From Diplonema japonicum (taxonomy: Eukaryota > Euglenozoa > Diplonemea > Diplonemida > Diplonemidae): 64,000 bases of DNA. The first letter of the stretch is position 1, and every line of letters begins with the position of its first letter. The stretch spans positions 186,001 to 250,000 of the forward strand of contig OZ025693.1 in the NCBI GenBank assembly GCA_964019335.1, given 5' to 3'. The notes beneath the pieces were generated by a model, which did no database searches, had not been told where the DNA came from, and worked only from the letters and a program-made list of their open reading frames with translations. This document shows positions 10,705 to 22,017 of the stretch, one piece after another. Position numbers and translations under genes: made by a program.

Positions 10705-12095
10705 TCAAAGCCCATCATCTTCCGACTTTTCATCGTCATAATTGTCAAGAGCGATACCGGGCTTCTTGTCGTCATCATTAACTTTTTTTTTTTTTAAAAA
10801 AAAAATCTTTTTTTTCTTTCCATACCCAAAGGGATCGCCTCGTACCCGCTTGACAACAACGCCAGCGTTTTCTCGCCAGGCCATAACAGAACCCCCATGA
10901 GCAGCAACAACAAGGTCCTCATCAAAATATCACTCATAAAAACAGTCTTAAAGCGAACCCAAGGATCGATAAGAACAGCGACCAACAGCAAAACAGGAAG
11001 CAGCAAAATCTGCGCCCCGAACGCAAACCCATATGTGATGAACAGGGTGTGGTGCGTAGCGACAAGCTTCAACGTATCACGCAAAGAATACGCGTAATAT
11101 CCAAGAATAGGAACACGGAGAATAGCAAGGAGTATACCAGGCACTGTTGTGTAAGGGTAAGACATATCCCACGCGTTCATGTCAAGCTGGGCAATGAGAA
11201 GCAAAACATGCACAATGACAAGCGACACAAAAAATACAGCGAGCGTCTTTCTGCGTTTTTGAAGAGACTCGTATTTCTTCAATGGCGACACCTCCACCAC
11301 CTTGAAACCCATTGCGAACACCAAAATCAACAGAAGAAACATTAAGTGTGCTATTGTGTCCATTGCCTGTCCCGACGTAACCAAGCCCACATTCCCGACA
11401 CCCGAGCTGGCAAACTGTAGATACTCTGCCATTAACAGTCCGCTTGCTACGATTTGCAAACCAATGGTGATGAGGTAATGTTGCATAACAGGGTGGAATG
11501 GAGGTGTCGTCACCGCTTTGTACGTGTACACCCCAGCAAATGCCACCAAAGTGCACACCACGGCTATGAGGCATTCTAGGATCCAGTTTTTATCGCTGCT
11601 GAATTGTTTCGAAAAGAATCCCCCCGGGTTGGTCATGTCAACAATTACTTCTCCTTGCGTGACTTTCCCCACACATGACGATCTTGCTAAGTAGAAATAC
11701 CAAACGTGTGTTCGGCTGCTTCCTGGTACATGGACTTGGCCTATTTTCTTAGGGGACGGTCTGTAACGCAGGCTGCCCTCTGATCCAGAAAGGCCTGTTT
11801 TCAAACAGATAGTTCTCATTTCCGACTCCGTCCCGCCTTGTAAAAGCAGGCTTTCTGCAACGCTCCAGCTTCCTTCGATGTCCACGTAGCCGCGTAATTC
11901 GAGGTCGTCCGCCTCGTGGCTGCTGTAGTCCCAGCTGAAAAGTGTTTCTGTATCTTTGGCCTCGCCTGAGGTCTTTGCGTAGGTGAATTTTCCAATGAAC
12001 TGCCAGGGCTTGTCACTGTCTAGTTTTACCACAGAATGCAAAGCCGTAACTTGGTTGATTACGCATAAGGCGGCAAATGTTGCTATGTGGCGCAT
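10705..12095 (-). CDS. GPR180/TMEM145-like seven-transmembrane protein
   Basis: 448 residues from two exons; the intron at 10782-10825 is 44 bp (donor GTATGG) and the last coding exon is 77 nt, adding an acidic tail ending EKSEDDGL. An N-terminal signal peptide (MRHIATFAALCVINQVTALH) is followed by a lumenal beta-rich domain of about 165 residues containing WQFIGKF and by seven hydrophobic segments from about residue 178 to 415. This order matches the GPR180/TMEM145 (intimal-thickness-receptor, rhodopsin-like) family, whose lumenal domain is GOLD-like; the family acts in secretory or plasma membranes with poorly known ligands. The ATG follows an A-rich leader. The family call is confident, any specific function is not. 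Confidence 0.8.
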
Positions 12096-12135
12096 TTTTT
12101 ATTTTTTATTTTTTTTTATAAATAATGGTAGACCT

Positions 12136-12166
<31 letters not shown>

Positions 12167-12248
12167 TTTCTTCGAGATGGGAAAAAAAAAAAGGGAAAAA
12201 GGGGGGAAAACACTTTTCACACACTGTTCCCCCTTTTTTTTTTTTTTT

Positions 12249-12682
12249 TTACTCGGTTCGCTGCTTTTTACTCGCTGGTTCGCCGCCTTCTACGGGGAGC
12301 GTTTGTAGGTATTCCACATCGCTGTCGGTGGCCAGCCGGACCTTAAGGTTCGATTCTCTGAACGGAATTAGGTCTTCCGGTATTTCAATCTACATTGTTT
12401 TCTCCTTTTTCCCCTCCCTTATCTTTAACCGCATACATTTTGTGCATTTGAAATGAATAAGTAGCAAACACCTTTACTGGCATTGAGGTGGGTAAAGATC
12501 ACATCATCCCGAATAGTTTTCTGTGTGTTACCGTGAGAAGAAAAGAAGAAGAAAAAAAAAAATCATACCAAATTCTTGCTGTAGAAGGCTCTCATATCAC
12601 GCCATTCGCTGTTCTCGGGGATGCCTTCCAGTACAACGATGTTTTCCCGTTCTAAGATATTGGCCGCATTTTGGCTGGGGGT

Positions 12683-12734
<52 letters not shown>

Positions 12735-13379
12735 CCTGATGAATTTCGTAGCGGTCTCGCTTTCACCAACTGAGTCAATCACCTTGTATAGAGATGGGTT
12801 TACACTGGCGTCTTTTCGGTTGTTTTCGTCAGACCGTAATGCAACGGTAAGCTCAGGAATATGGTAACGTCCTATGTCTTTTGTTCGAGAGTATGACGGT
12901 TTTGCCTCAACGCATTTTGCCGCAGATTCAGAGGAGGTATATACGATGAAAATCCCGGGTTTATATCTCATTTTCCCATCCGTCTGCCTGTCTTTCCATT
13001 CTCGCCGATCGACCTTCTCGATTGCTCCATAGCGACCGAAAAATTTTTGCAGGTCTTCCTCCGTTGCACGGAATGGTATCGGTCTTGCAAACACCGTTCG
13101 TTTATACAGGTGTTTTTCTTCAGAAGGGGAGTCCGTCGGGCGGATGTGGCCGTTTTCTATGATAACCCCGCTGAAGGGTTGTGCTTGGAACGCTTGTGTT
13201 GCCATCTCTGCGAGGTCGTCCCTGTCGAGGACTCCACCGAAGGCCCTCAGTTGTCCTAGAGGAATACCCGCCGCTCTTTTCTCGAAGAGCCGCCACCACA
13301 TCTCATGCGTGTATAGGGTCTCCTGTTCAAAAAGCTCCTTAACCCTTCGCCGTATGGCCTTGTGGTCGGTAGTTGACAT
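12249..13379 (-). CDS. La protein (La motif plus RRMs)
   Basis: 324 residues from four exons; introns at 12675-12735, 12521-12568 and 12390-12436 (61, 48, 47 bp; donors GTATAT, GTATGA, GTATGC). The joined length is in frame. Residues about 6-85 form a La winged-helix motif; residues about 95-190 form an RRM (TVFARPIPF as RNP2-like, KPGIFIVYTS as RNP1-like). After the first intron NIVVLEGIPENSEWRDM looks like the start of a second RRM, and the protein ends in a basic SKKQRTE. La binds the 3' UUU-OH of nascent Pol III transcripts and protects them. The first intron carries an A-run of more than 40 nt on the coding strand. Confidence 0.85.
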
Positions 13380-13686
13380 TTTTTTTTTTTTTTTTTTTGC
13401 TGCCTTTTGTATTTGAATGTGTCTTATAGAAAATAAAAGTTGGCGGGGGTAAACAACACTGTAAAAAAAAAAAAGTACTTCTCCCCGCCCCTGTTTCTTT
13501 TTTTTTTTTTGTTTTGTTTTGTTTCTTCTTTTTTTTTTGATGACACTTTTTCTTTTTTTTTTTTTGGGCTCATCCAGAAAAGAAGTATTTTTTTTTTAAA
13601 AAAAAAAAAGGAAATGTGTGCAGGCTGACAATAAAAAAAAAAAAAAATAAATAAAAAAAATAAAAAAAGTTAAAAGAAAGAAAACT

Positions 13687-14211
13687 CTAATCCTCGACGT
13701 TTTCTCCGTCTTCGCCTAGTTTTCTCCGCTTGGCTTTCTTTTCTTTTTTATCTTTCTTTTCTTTTTTGTCCTTCTTCTCTTTTTTTTCTTTATTTCCTTT
13801 TTTGCTTTTTCGCTCGTGGATTGCTGCGGCTACGGCAGCTGTGGCCGCCGCCGAAGGCGGCGGCACAGCACCCTGCATATCATCATCATATTGCCCATCT
13901 TCCTCATCAGATTCAACACTCTCGATATCATTGGCCCCATCGAACATGGATTGCTTCTGCTTGGCCACCATTTCGTCATAAAGTTCTGGATTTTCTGCGA
14001 TCCACTTTGACTGCTCTGCGGTTTTTATCCGTTTCCGGAGCTTGTTGATCCATCCCAGCATCTTCTCTGGTTTCTTCTCCAGAAGTATCGCCTTCTTGAC
14101 CTGCATGACCGCTTCCTCTTGGTGCTTAGCAGGCAGCCCCATCACAGCTTCCATCAACAAAACCTGGTACTCTGTATCGATTGCATCTACATACTTATCC
14201 ACATCTTCCAT
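13687..14211 (-). CDS. Unrecognised charged protein with lysine-rich tail
   Basis: 174 residues, no intron needed. The N-terminal two thirds is helical, with KHQEEAVMQVKKAILLEKKP and GWINKLRKRIKTAEQSKW. An acidic stretch (ESDEEDGQYDDD), an alanine-rich linker and a repeated KKEKKDKKEKK tail with KRRK follow. The tail resembles nuclear or nucleolar localisation signals. The start follows an A-run directly before ATG. I do not recognise the family. Its neighbour RRP9 is nucleolar, but there is no direct evidence of a shared role. Confidence 0.65.
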   Translation of the reverse strand: MEDVDKYVDAIDTEYQVLLMEAVMGLPAKHQEEAVMQVKKAILLEKKPEKMLGWINKLRKRIKTAEQSKWIAENPELYDEMVAKQKQSMFDGANDIESVESDEEDGQYDDDMQGAVPPPSAAATAAVAAAIHERKSKKGNKEKKEKKDKKEKKDKKEKKAKRRKLGEDGENVED

Positions 14212-14526
14212 TTTTTTTTTTTTTCGCCTTTTTTTTTTTTTTTTTTTTTTTTTTTCTTCAAGAAGGGGCGGAGAAACAAAAAAAAATGATATGAAAGGGG
14301 AGTAAAAAAAAAAAAATGGAGATGGGGGAAAAAAAGGGGGAAAAAAAAAAAATGCATAAAAAAAGTTTTTTTTTTTAATAAGTCGACAAAGAGAATGATT
14401 TTGGAAAATAAAAAATAAAAATAATAAAAAAAAGGGGGTGGCGTGTGAGGGGGGTAATTTAAAAAAAAAAAACACTTGAAAAAAAAAAACGGAGGGGGTG
14501 GTGGCTTTTTTTTTTTTTTTTTTTTT

Positions 14527-16110
14527 TTACAAAACCAACTGTTTCTTCTTTCTGACAATCCTGCGCTTTTTAATAGGCTGCCTCCTGACCCTTCCGCGGG
14601 CAAGTTTTTCGTCACGTGGTTTCGTGGCAACCGGTTTTTTCTTTTCCCCCTCACCATCCTCGGCATCGTCTTCACTCGCAGCGTTGCGAACAAGCGAATT
14701 CTCATCTTCATCATCATCATCATTACCGGAAGTAAAAGAGAGCGGGAGGACAAGGATGTGATTAGAAGCTTTGGAATCAGTATACCACCGTCCCAGACGC
14801 GGCTCCCTGCTAACAGTCACAACACAGTGCGTCCCACAACGGGGGAAGAAAATTGAGGAGGGAATCCCTCGAATGGGGTATGTTTTGAGCTTGTGAACAT
14901 CATTACAACCCGACTCCTCGGAGGGGATGAAATCAGCATCCTTAGAACCAATTCGCCAAAATTTCAACACATCCCCGAACCCACCCGAAGCCGCGAGATC
15001 TGAATAAGGCACAGTCCCAACAGCCGTAACCCAATTCGGTCGGGAAGGTGTGGGGAGAGATGATCCGACATTTTCCTGAATCTCGTCATGGGACATGGTT
15101 TGCTGCAAACCGTCACCGTCGCCGGACCAACCTGTTCCGTGAGCTTCGCGGACTCTGCACAATGGTCTTCTCTTGTTCAAATCCATGAGATTGAGGCATC
15201 CTTCAGACCCACCTACTAAATATCTCGAGTCTCCCACAAATGCGGAGCATTCCACCACACCGTTGCTCTCCGCGAAGGATGACGTCGTGCCCTTTTCGAA
15301 TTTGAAGAGACGGGTTGTGAAGTCGTCGCCGGTTGTCAACGCTTCGTCTCTCCATCCCGCTGCGACGGACGTGATTTTACCCGTGTGTCCGTAGAATGTG
15401 TCGAGGGGAACACCGTCTTCCGCTGCCCATACTTTTACAGTTCTATCTGCTGAGCCGGAAATGAGGATATTTTTGGAAATTCTGAAGGAGAGACCGGTGA
15501 TGGCTCCACGGTGGCCTTTCAGTTCGTGGATTTCTGTGCCGTCGTCAGCGTTAAATACCTTGATGGTGCCGTCGGAGGCTCCTGTTGCTATGAGATGTGG
15601 GAACTTTGCTTCAGCGGTTTGCATAGTTGATCGGTCGCCCCTGGCGTGCACGCCTACAGTGTGCTTTGGGATGTTTGTTACGGTCATGGTTAGAACCTGG
15701 CCTTTGTGGCGGGACATTTGAACCCATTCTGTTTTCTCCGGGAGGTTCATTCTGAAGACGTTTCCGTTCTTGTCGCCGTACCACAGCCATTGGCCGTCTT
15801 CTGTGAGGATCGCGCATGTGGCGGCGCCCCTTGCGACGGGGATTTTCACTTCTTTTCCGATTTTCAGTAAACTTGCGAGTTCTTTCCATTCTCTGCCGCC
15901 CATCTTCATGGCCTCCAGCCGGAGTCGCTCTGCGACCAGCGCGTCGTCTTCTTCCTCGTCACCGTCTTGTTCGATGTTATTGTCCTCGTCCATCTCTTCA
16001 GGCTCGTTGTCCACAACCACCGCGTCATCGTCTGAGACCACGTCGGCTTCCAAATCCATCACGTTCCTCTTTCTCGTCACCTTACGCCTTCTTACAATGC
16101 GCTTTCCCAT
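14527..16110 (-). CDS. RRP9: U3 snoRNP WD40 protein RRP9 (U3-55K)
   Basis: 527 residues. A basic start (MGKRIVRRRKVTRKRN) and acidic segment precede a WD40 propeller from about residue 105 to 430, with repeats such as HLIATGASDGTIKVFNADDG and LISGSADRTVKVWAAEDG. Segments typical of RRP9 follow, including LNLMDLNKRRPLCRVREAHG and the last-blade signature EPRLGRWY. The tail is basic. RRP9 binds the U3 snoRNA B/C motif and is needed for early 18S pre-rRNA cleavage in the nucleolus. The ATG follows GAAAAAAGAAAAAAAA. The stop reads directly after KKKQLVL; a possible GTTTTG donor there leads only into an A-run, so I kept the unspliced end. Confidence 0.88.
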   Translation of the reverse strand: MGKRIVRRRKVTRKRNVMDLEADVVSDDDAVVVDNEPEEMDEDNNIEQDGDEEEDDALVAERLRLEAMKMGGREWKELASLLKIGKEVKIPVARGAATCAILTEDGQWLWYGDKNGNVFRMNLPEKTEWVQMSRHKGQVLTMTVTNIPKHTVGVHARGDRSTMQTAEAKFPHLIATGASDGTIKVFNADDGTEIHELKGHRGAITGLSFRISKNILISGSADRTVKVWAAEDGVPLDTFYGHTGKITSVAAGWRDEALTTGDDFTTRLFKFEKGTTSSFAESNGVVECSAFVGDSRYLVGGSEGCLNLMDLNKRRPLCRVREAHGTGWSGDGDGLQQTMSHDEIQENVGSSLPTPSRPNWVTAVGTVPYSDLAASGGFGDVLKFWRIGSKDADFIPSEESGCNDVHKLKTYPIRGIPSSIFFPRCGTHCVVTVSREPRLGRWYTDSKASNHILVLPLSFTSGNDDDDEDENSLVRNAASEDDAEDGEGEKKKPVATKPRDEKLARGRVRRQPIKKRRIVRKKKQLVL

Positions 16111-16181
16111 TTTTTTTTCTTTTTTCTTTTCCCCTCTTTTTTTTTTTTTTTTTTTTTTCCAAGAAAAAGAGGGGAAAAAAA

Positions 16182-16225
<44 letters not shown>

Positions 16226-16252
16226 ACACTTAACCCCTTGTGTTTTCCCCCC

Positions 16253-16812
16253 TCACAGCCTGGTAGATATTTTGCTTACGATCGCGTCCTCCAAGGTGCC
16301 TATCCGTAATTCTTCATCCTTGATTTTGTAAATCTGTGTGTAAAATTGAAAGATTGTTGTTTGTAGTTGTTGTTCTAACCCCATACTTTTCTAATCCCGT
16401 CTGTATCGGTGAATCTCGTGAGGCTTTCGATGTCGCATATTTTCCCGTCCACCACAGACGCGATGTAGTCACTGAGTTTTTGCATCGCGACAGGTTCGGG
16501 ATCCTCTGAATACGAGCCGAAGATGAGAGCTTTAGAACCCTTTTTGGGGCCGAAAGTGCCGTAGGCCTGAGAAATAGTCCTGCTTGGGGACAATGTGTAA
16601 AGGACCTCGCTGTTGATGTTTGAGGTCTTGAGCTTGTTGCGGCTCAAGGCACCGACTGCCGTGTGCGCAGCCACACGAAGCGCGAAGAGAGATATAACAA
16701 GCGAGGGGTCTATAAGACCTGCATCAAGATCGCCTGATTTTAACCGGGAAATCACCTCATCCATGTTGGTGACATCTGTCACTACAAAGAAATTGAACCT
16801 GCCGGGTGACAT
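16253..16812 (-). CDS. CGI121: KEOPS subunit Cgi121/TPRKB
   Basis: 168 residues from two exons; the 53-bp intron at 16334-16386 (donor GTATGG) leaves an 81-nt last coding exon. Family hallmarks are FVVTDVTNMDEVISRLKSG, the DPSLVISLFALRVAAHTAV helix, SEVLYTLSPSRTISQAYGTFG, and after the intron YKIKDEELRIGTLEDAIVSK. KEOPS makes the universal tRNA t6A37 modification; Cgi121 binds the Bud32 kinase and the tRNA 3' CCA end. Length fits the family, which the unspliced 145-residue frame did not. The ATG opens MSPGRFNFF, so the first beta strand is present. Confidence 0.87.
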
Positions 16813-17094
16813 ATTTTTCCCACCCTTCCCTTTTTTTTTTTTTTTTTTTCCCTTTCAATACACACGAAAAAATGAAATATAAGAACACCTCAGCTGAGGC
16901 CATGGGATACCTGCTCAGCACCATTATGGAAAGAACGAGTTTACATCAGACGCGAGAATGAAGCCAGGGGGCGCTGGACAGTACATCGAAGGTTTGTCGG
17001 AGAACAAACAGAAAAAAAAAAAAGAAAGAAACACTATCTTTTTTTTTTTTTTCTCTCTTTTTTTTTTTTTTTTAAAAAACCCCACTCTTTTTCC

Positions 17095-18063
17095 TCACCA
17101 CCTGCCCATCCTTTCCGCCAACTGCGCCATTGTCCCCGCCGTCGGTGCCAACGTGGACAACGACGACGACAAGGCTTTCGGGACGTCAGAGGAAAGCCGT
17201 TGAAGAGATGCGTTCGCTTGTGTATACTGTGCGGGGGGGGAAAGTTTTTTTTTTTTTAAATATTATTATTCCCTCCCCCATACCAGTTCAAAATCATTAC
17301 CTGTCGGCTTCTTCGCACTTTCCAGCAAAGCGACTGAGGAACCACCGTTTTCAATCCCTTGCGAGACCTGTGCAAGGCGGTCCAGGATTGCTGGGATGTG
17401 CTCTTGGAAGGCTTTAATAGACTCCGAGACGGAGTACAATATTGAGATTTTGGCAGAGGCGGCCGAAGCTGATAACGCGCAGTAAGTGTCTCGTCTCAGG
17501 AGAAGGTCGTCCTTTGCTTTTTCAAGTTGCGTGAGGAGGTCCATGATCGTGCGAAGCTCTGTTTGATTTCCCAGCACTGCAAACCGCGCTTCGATCTGCG
17601 TTACCGATGCGTCCAGTGCGTTTGTCAGAGAAGCCTCAGTGTAGCCGTTGGGACACCCAATGAGCGCTTCAAGCTCCGAAACTTCCTTTTCAAGCTGTAA
17701 AAACTCTTTTATATGCTTTAATTTCTCGATTTTTTCCCCGTTTTGTTCCGGGGCCGGCTCAGCGGGAACGACAGCGGGCTGTGATTCAGGTTCTACCACG
17801 CACAGCCGGTTTACCTTTTCTCTTATTTCGTTTTGGTCCAGACACCCCGCCAGCCCGGGTCCCTCTTCATTCCTCTGCTTTTCCTCCTTGTCTAAATTTT
17901 TCAACGCCGCCTCTATCTTCTCACTTGAACCTTTTAATTCTTTCTTCATCACCGAATTGTTGTCTGTAACATGCTGCATGAGGTCGTCCCGTATCCCTTT
18001 AGAGATAAACTCTCGTTGCCCATCAGTGTCGATCCCAGGCAGGCTTAATATACTGCGCGTCAT
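17095..18063 (-). CDS. DCTN2: Dynactin subunit 2 (dynamitin) homologue
   Basis: 303 residues from two exons; intron 17227-17283 is 57 bp (donor GTATGG, acceptor CCGCACAG). The protein is almost entirely coiled coil. LQLEKEVSELEALIG, a long helix to DLLTQLEKAKDDLL, ILYSVSESIKAFQEHIPAIL and the C-terminal AQLAERMGRW align by pattern with dynamitin, including its closing R-M motif. Dynamitin forms the shoulder of dynactin, the activator of cytoplasmic dynein. The match rests on spacing and short motifs in a coiled coil, so another coiled-coil protein is not excluded. Confidence 0.65.
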
Positions 18064-18178
18064 ATTGGTTTTTTTTCTTTTTTTTTTTTCCCTTCTTTTT
18101 TTATAAATGGAAGGAAGAAGAAGGGGGGGGGGGGGAAGGGGGAGGGTAATATAATATTTATAAACATCTAAAAAAGTT

Positions 18179-18559
18179 TTACAACCCGCAGGCGGCTCTT
18201 CTTTTCTCCGCTGCGTGCCTCACCGCATACTCTTTTCGTGCTGTTTTTAGCTCGGTTTGTGTTGCAGTCGGTCGTTTTTGTTGCTGGTTCCATCGTTCTC
18301 GTCTCTCTGCTTTGTTCTTCTCGTTGTCCTTCTGCTGCTCTTCTTTCTGCATCCTTCTGTGGATCCACGTCATGTGTTCGCCTCCGAGTTCCGCCAACGC
18401 AGGCCCGGTACAAACTACGGGACAGGACGCATGTTTTGTCGACCGAAAGGGTTGCACACGTGCGGGTTTCGTTTTCCTTATTTGCTGTTCCTGAAGACGT
18501 TTCCCCTGCTGGTGTTCCCGTTCCAACTCCCGTTCAAGAGCCAGCAGCTCAGCGTCCAT
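18179..18559 (-). CDS. Unrecognised small basic coiled-coil protein
   Basis: 126 residues, starting MDAELLALERELEREHQQGK and dominated by glutamate, glutamine, lysine and arginine in heptad-like helices (KEEQQKDNEKNKAERRERW). A cysteine pair (HASCPVVC) sits near residue 45. No known domain. The ATG follows a short A-run. Position and strand match the surrounding gene cluster, and the piggyBac insertion begins 52 bp upstream of its start. Confidence 0.5.
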   Translation of the reverse strand: MDAELLALERELEREHQQGKRLQEQQIRKTKPARVQPFRSTKHASCPVVCTGPALAELGGEHMTWIHRRMQKEEQQKDNEKNKAERRERWNQQQKRPTATQTELKTARKEYAVRHAAEKRRAACGL

Positions 18560-18610
18560 TTCTTTTTTTTTTTTACCTTTTTTTTTTTTTTTTTTCCATT
18601 ATAACTTTAA

Positions 18611-20387
18611 CCCATAACACTCCAAGGCGCAAATATTTGTCGTTTTGAAAAATCGTTTTTTTCTCTAAGTACTTTTTCGTCCCCACGACCCCTGGATCCC
18701 CAAGAACGACTATAGTGAGGAGTTATTTTCAACTGCAATTCATGTTGCACTGCATCACTTTACCTTGTTATCCACCCACCAAGTGGGTCCCAAATCCGAG
18801 TGGATAGGCGAAAAAACGCAAAATAACGGGTGTGCAGACTGTGTCCAAAAAACGCAAAGGTAAAGCCAAAACAGCTACGGACGAGGTCCAACCTTCATGG
18901 GTAAGGGAGTTGGTACCCATAGAGACCATAAAATAGGCCGGTGGGGGGGAAAAAAGCTGTCCCGTGGTACGCAGAAACCTGACGACGCAAAATGATTATT
19001 CCTTCGGTTTTTTGATAAGAAGTTCACAGACGTCATCCAAGAAGAGACAAACAAGCATAAGGACGCTGAGATTGATAAGATTTCGACCCAGGACTCCACC
19101 GCTTTCTCGGATTGAGCATTATAATGGGTTTGCGGCGTGCCCAGAATTAGCAAACGTATTGGTCCACAGGACCCATGAAAATCCCCCTTTTCAGTAACAC
19201 GAAGCCCAGGAGACGCTACCAGGAAATTAAAAGTAGCCTCCACTTCACTCACACAGAAGAGTCAAACGGTGATGTGTTGTGGAAGACACGAGGGTTTCTG
19301 GACAGAATTGGTAACAAGTGGGCAAAAACAGCAGTGCCAGGAAAATATTTAAGCATTGACGAGACACTCGTACCGTCACGGGGCAATTGGGGGGGCTTGG
19401 GGTCTACTGTCCTCTCAAGCGTAAGAGATATGGCATAAAAATAAACTGCCTAAACTGCGTGAGCACGGGTTATCTTTCGCGTTTTCACATCCACGCCACC
19501 AAAATCGAGGGGCACGCACTTGAAGATTTCAGTGTCGTGGAAAAGGTGGTGCCGGGGTTAACGGGGAATTTTCGGGGAACGACAACACGGTAGTTTGCAA
19601 TAACTACTTTTCGACTGTGGGTCTGGCCGAAGCCCTGTGAAAAAACTGTGAGGGGGCTTGCATTTCGTTGGAGTGTTGCGGACTCTTCTGGTGGGCCCTA
19701 GAAGTGACAATAGTTAACTGCCTTGCACTTTAAATAAAATATGGTTAGGGTTCAGCCAAAGAGATACAAAACCCTGGCTGCTTTTAAAGAGCGCTTTCGA
19801 GAGAGCCTAAATGATGGGTCCAGCGTTGCAAAAACACCACTCCCGGCACCCAACTAGTGGAGCACACCCGACACCCCAGATTACACCAAACGTGACCACC
19901 AACCACTCAAAGGGGGCAACTCCAGGTTCTGCAGGTTGAAAGGATGACACAAAACGCACAATCTACAAATGCTACACCTGTAACCAACACCTCTGTCCAA
20001 ATAAGTGCTTTTTTCGTACCACTCTTCCATCACCCCAAAAAGGCTTCTTGACGATTTCGAGGCCGATATTCCACCGCAAATAGGCACTTCTCTCGGTCTG
20101 AGACATCTGAGGGGTCCTGATGCTGCTTTTTTTGTCCCAAGATGCTCAATTTACACCCCCCCGTGCACAACCCATTTTGACATGGTCGTTTTTGAGCACC
20201 CTACGGCCATTCAACTCTTCATCCCCTTTGTATTTTTATTAATTTTTGAGCTTTTTTTTAAATTTTCCTGGTCCAAAAAACCCGCTTTACCTGCAAACGG
20301 GGGTTAAATGCTGCCATTTTCCCCGTCAAATTATGAAAAAGAGCAAAAAAGGGGCCCCTATGTAGATAGGCCCCGGAGTGTTATGGG
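18611..20387 (+). mobile_element. piggyBac transposon, decayed but with intact ends
   Basis: The element is flanked on both sides by TTAA (18607-18610 and 20388-20391), the piggyBac target duplication. Its ends are perfect 13-bp inverted repeats, CCCATAACACTCC…GGAGTGTTATGGG, beginning with the family's CCC. It lies between two host genes, 51 bp from one start codon and 36 bp from the 3' end of the next. A degraded plus-strand transposase fills the interior. Confidence 0.92.
18990..20110 (+). pseudogene. piggyBac transposase pseudogene (DDE_Tnp_1_7)
   Basis: Successive blocks in different frames match the piggyBac transposase order: FFDKKFTDVIQEETNKH; RRRYQEIKSSLHFTH with DVLWKTRGFLDRI; KYLSIDETLVPSRG, holding the first catalytic aspartate; a frame change to KRYGIKINCLNCVSTGYL; VVCNNYFSTVGLAEAL, where the second catalytic aspartate position reads AAT (Asn); and a C-terminal cysteine-rich YKCYTCNQHLCPNKCFF. 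Several stops and at least two frame changes break it. It could not make active transposase as it stands. Confidence 0.88.
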
Positions 20388-20423
20388 TTAAAAAAAAAAA
20401 AAAATTCAAATATCAATACACCA

Positions 20424-21036
20424 CTACATGTTATTCGCAAATTTGCTTTTAAATGCGCGGCGTTTCCGTGTCACCCCGGTTGTGACCGTCTCGTTCGGGA
20501 GGCCGCCCATGACGCTGTTGCAGACCGAGGACGGGTTTTCAAACTTCAGCTCGTTCCAGGGTTTACAACCTCTTTTTTTGTGGCGGTGGCCGAGCCTTGT
20601 GGGGTGCTGTCGGAGGATCACGGCAGTCCCCGAGACGTGTGTGAAAAAATAGGTTGACGGTGGGATCCACCAAATAGGGACGAACGGGAGACGACGCACC
20701 CAGGAAGTCGCGATCTGTTCGCGAAGATTCACAACGGCATTCGCGCCCTTGAGCTCTGCTCGCTCTAAGGTTCTTCCCACAGCCTTTTGCATCGAACTCA
20801 AAATGTGTTTTTTCGCCTGTGTAAGCTGTCCTCCCATAACTGTTTCGACAGAATCTAAAAAATGTGGTGAGTTTTTGTGTTTGTGGCATACTCTTCATGT
20901 CACTGTAGCCTCCCCCGCACTCGCAGCACGACCCCGAAACGACACCCAACTCCTTCACTATGTAGAATCCCTGTATATTAGCCCTGTTTGAAAACATCAG
21001 TTTACTGAGCTTGCTGAGCCGCGTAAGTTGTCGCAT
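20424..21036 (-). CDS. YbjQ/heavy-metal-binding-domain (PF01906-like) protein
   Basis: 186 residues from two exons; intron 20840-20891 is 52 bp (donor GTATGC, acceptor GAAACAG). NIQGFYIVKELGVVSGSC opens the fold, then after splicing LTQAKKHILSSMQKAVGRTL and ELKGANAVVNLR, then FFTHVSGTAVIL. These are the conserved elements of the bacterial YbjQ-like domain, whose metal-binding name is historical and whose biochemistry is unsettled. A cysteine cluster (CCECGGG) sits in the first exon. The C-terminal 60 residues are basic and unmatched. The start could also be the internal ATG of KLMFSNRA. Confidence 0.72.
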
Positions 21037-21052
21037 TGTGTATTTCTATTTT

Positions 21053-21089
<37 letters not shown>

Positions 21090-21105
21090 TGGAAAAAAAA
21101 AAAAA

Positions 21106-21142
<37 letters not shown>

Positions 21143-22017
21143 CAGGAAAAAAAAAAAGGAGGTTAAAAAACACGTTAGTATTATTGGAACCCATGTTTTT
21201 TTTCTTTGTCCCCCCCCCCCTTTTCCTCTTTTCTCCTTCCCTAGGCAAAATGTGTCACATTTTCCCCCCATTTTCTTTTTTCAAAATTTGCACAGACTTG
21301 ACAGTTTTTTTTTTTTTTTTTTTTTTTTTTAACCCTGAACAGGGGCTCTGATCGTGTTAAGAGATGAAATCAAGGGGATAGGGGTAGGGGGGGGAATAAG
21401 TTCGTGTTACCCTCTCGTGAGGACAGAGTGAAGGAAAAAAAAAAAAATACGGGTGGGGTAGGTAGGAAGGGAGAGGAAAGAGGGGAAGGGAAAGAGAAAA
21501 AAAAAAAGTGGGTCCAATATAATGGGAAACCCCACTTTTATCGTTTTTTATTTTGCCAGAATGAAAAAAAAAAAAAAAACTAAGCAAATTAATAAAGAAC
21601 TTTTATGAAGGGGAGGGGAGGCGAAAAATAAAAAAGGTGGAGGGGAGGGGTGCTTCTTTACAACTAAAAAAAATTCCTATTTAAAAAAATTGAACCAAGG
21701 GAGGCACTCTTTTTTTTTTCTCCCTTGGTACCCCACTCTTTCTCCCCCCCTTTTTTTTCCATTCTGCCGTTTTAAACGAAGCGGAGGGAAAAAGGAAGGA
21801 GGAAAAAAAAAAAAGATGTCTTTGAAGGGAACCTGCAGTAAGTGACAGGATCGCCTCAAAAAAAAAAAAAAAAAAAACATCACTAGATGGAAAAACTGGC
21901 TTTTCAAAAAAAAAAAAAAAATACAAATACAATTGGATTGAAAAAAAAAAAAAAAACGGCACCTAAAGATACCAGTGGAAAGAAGAAGAAAAAGAAATAT
22001 CTCACACATTCATTTTC
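21037..22017. other. intergenic low-complexity DNA
   Basis: Long T and A runs, a (GAAA)n patch near 21110-21130 and G-rich stretches. No credible gene on either strand. Confidence 0.55.

Noticed and set aside
10171-10778. Long minus-strand frames reading FILFY repeats
   Set aside because: They are translations of the (AAAAT)n array, open in any frame without stops, not proteins.
13499-14520. Various poly-F/poly-K frames around homopolymers
   Set aside because: Produced by T- and A-runs in leaders and intergenic DNA; no codon-level conservation pattern or domains.
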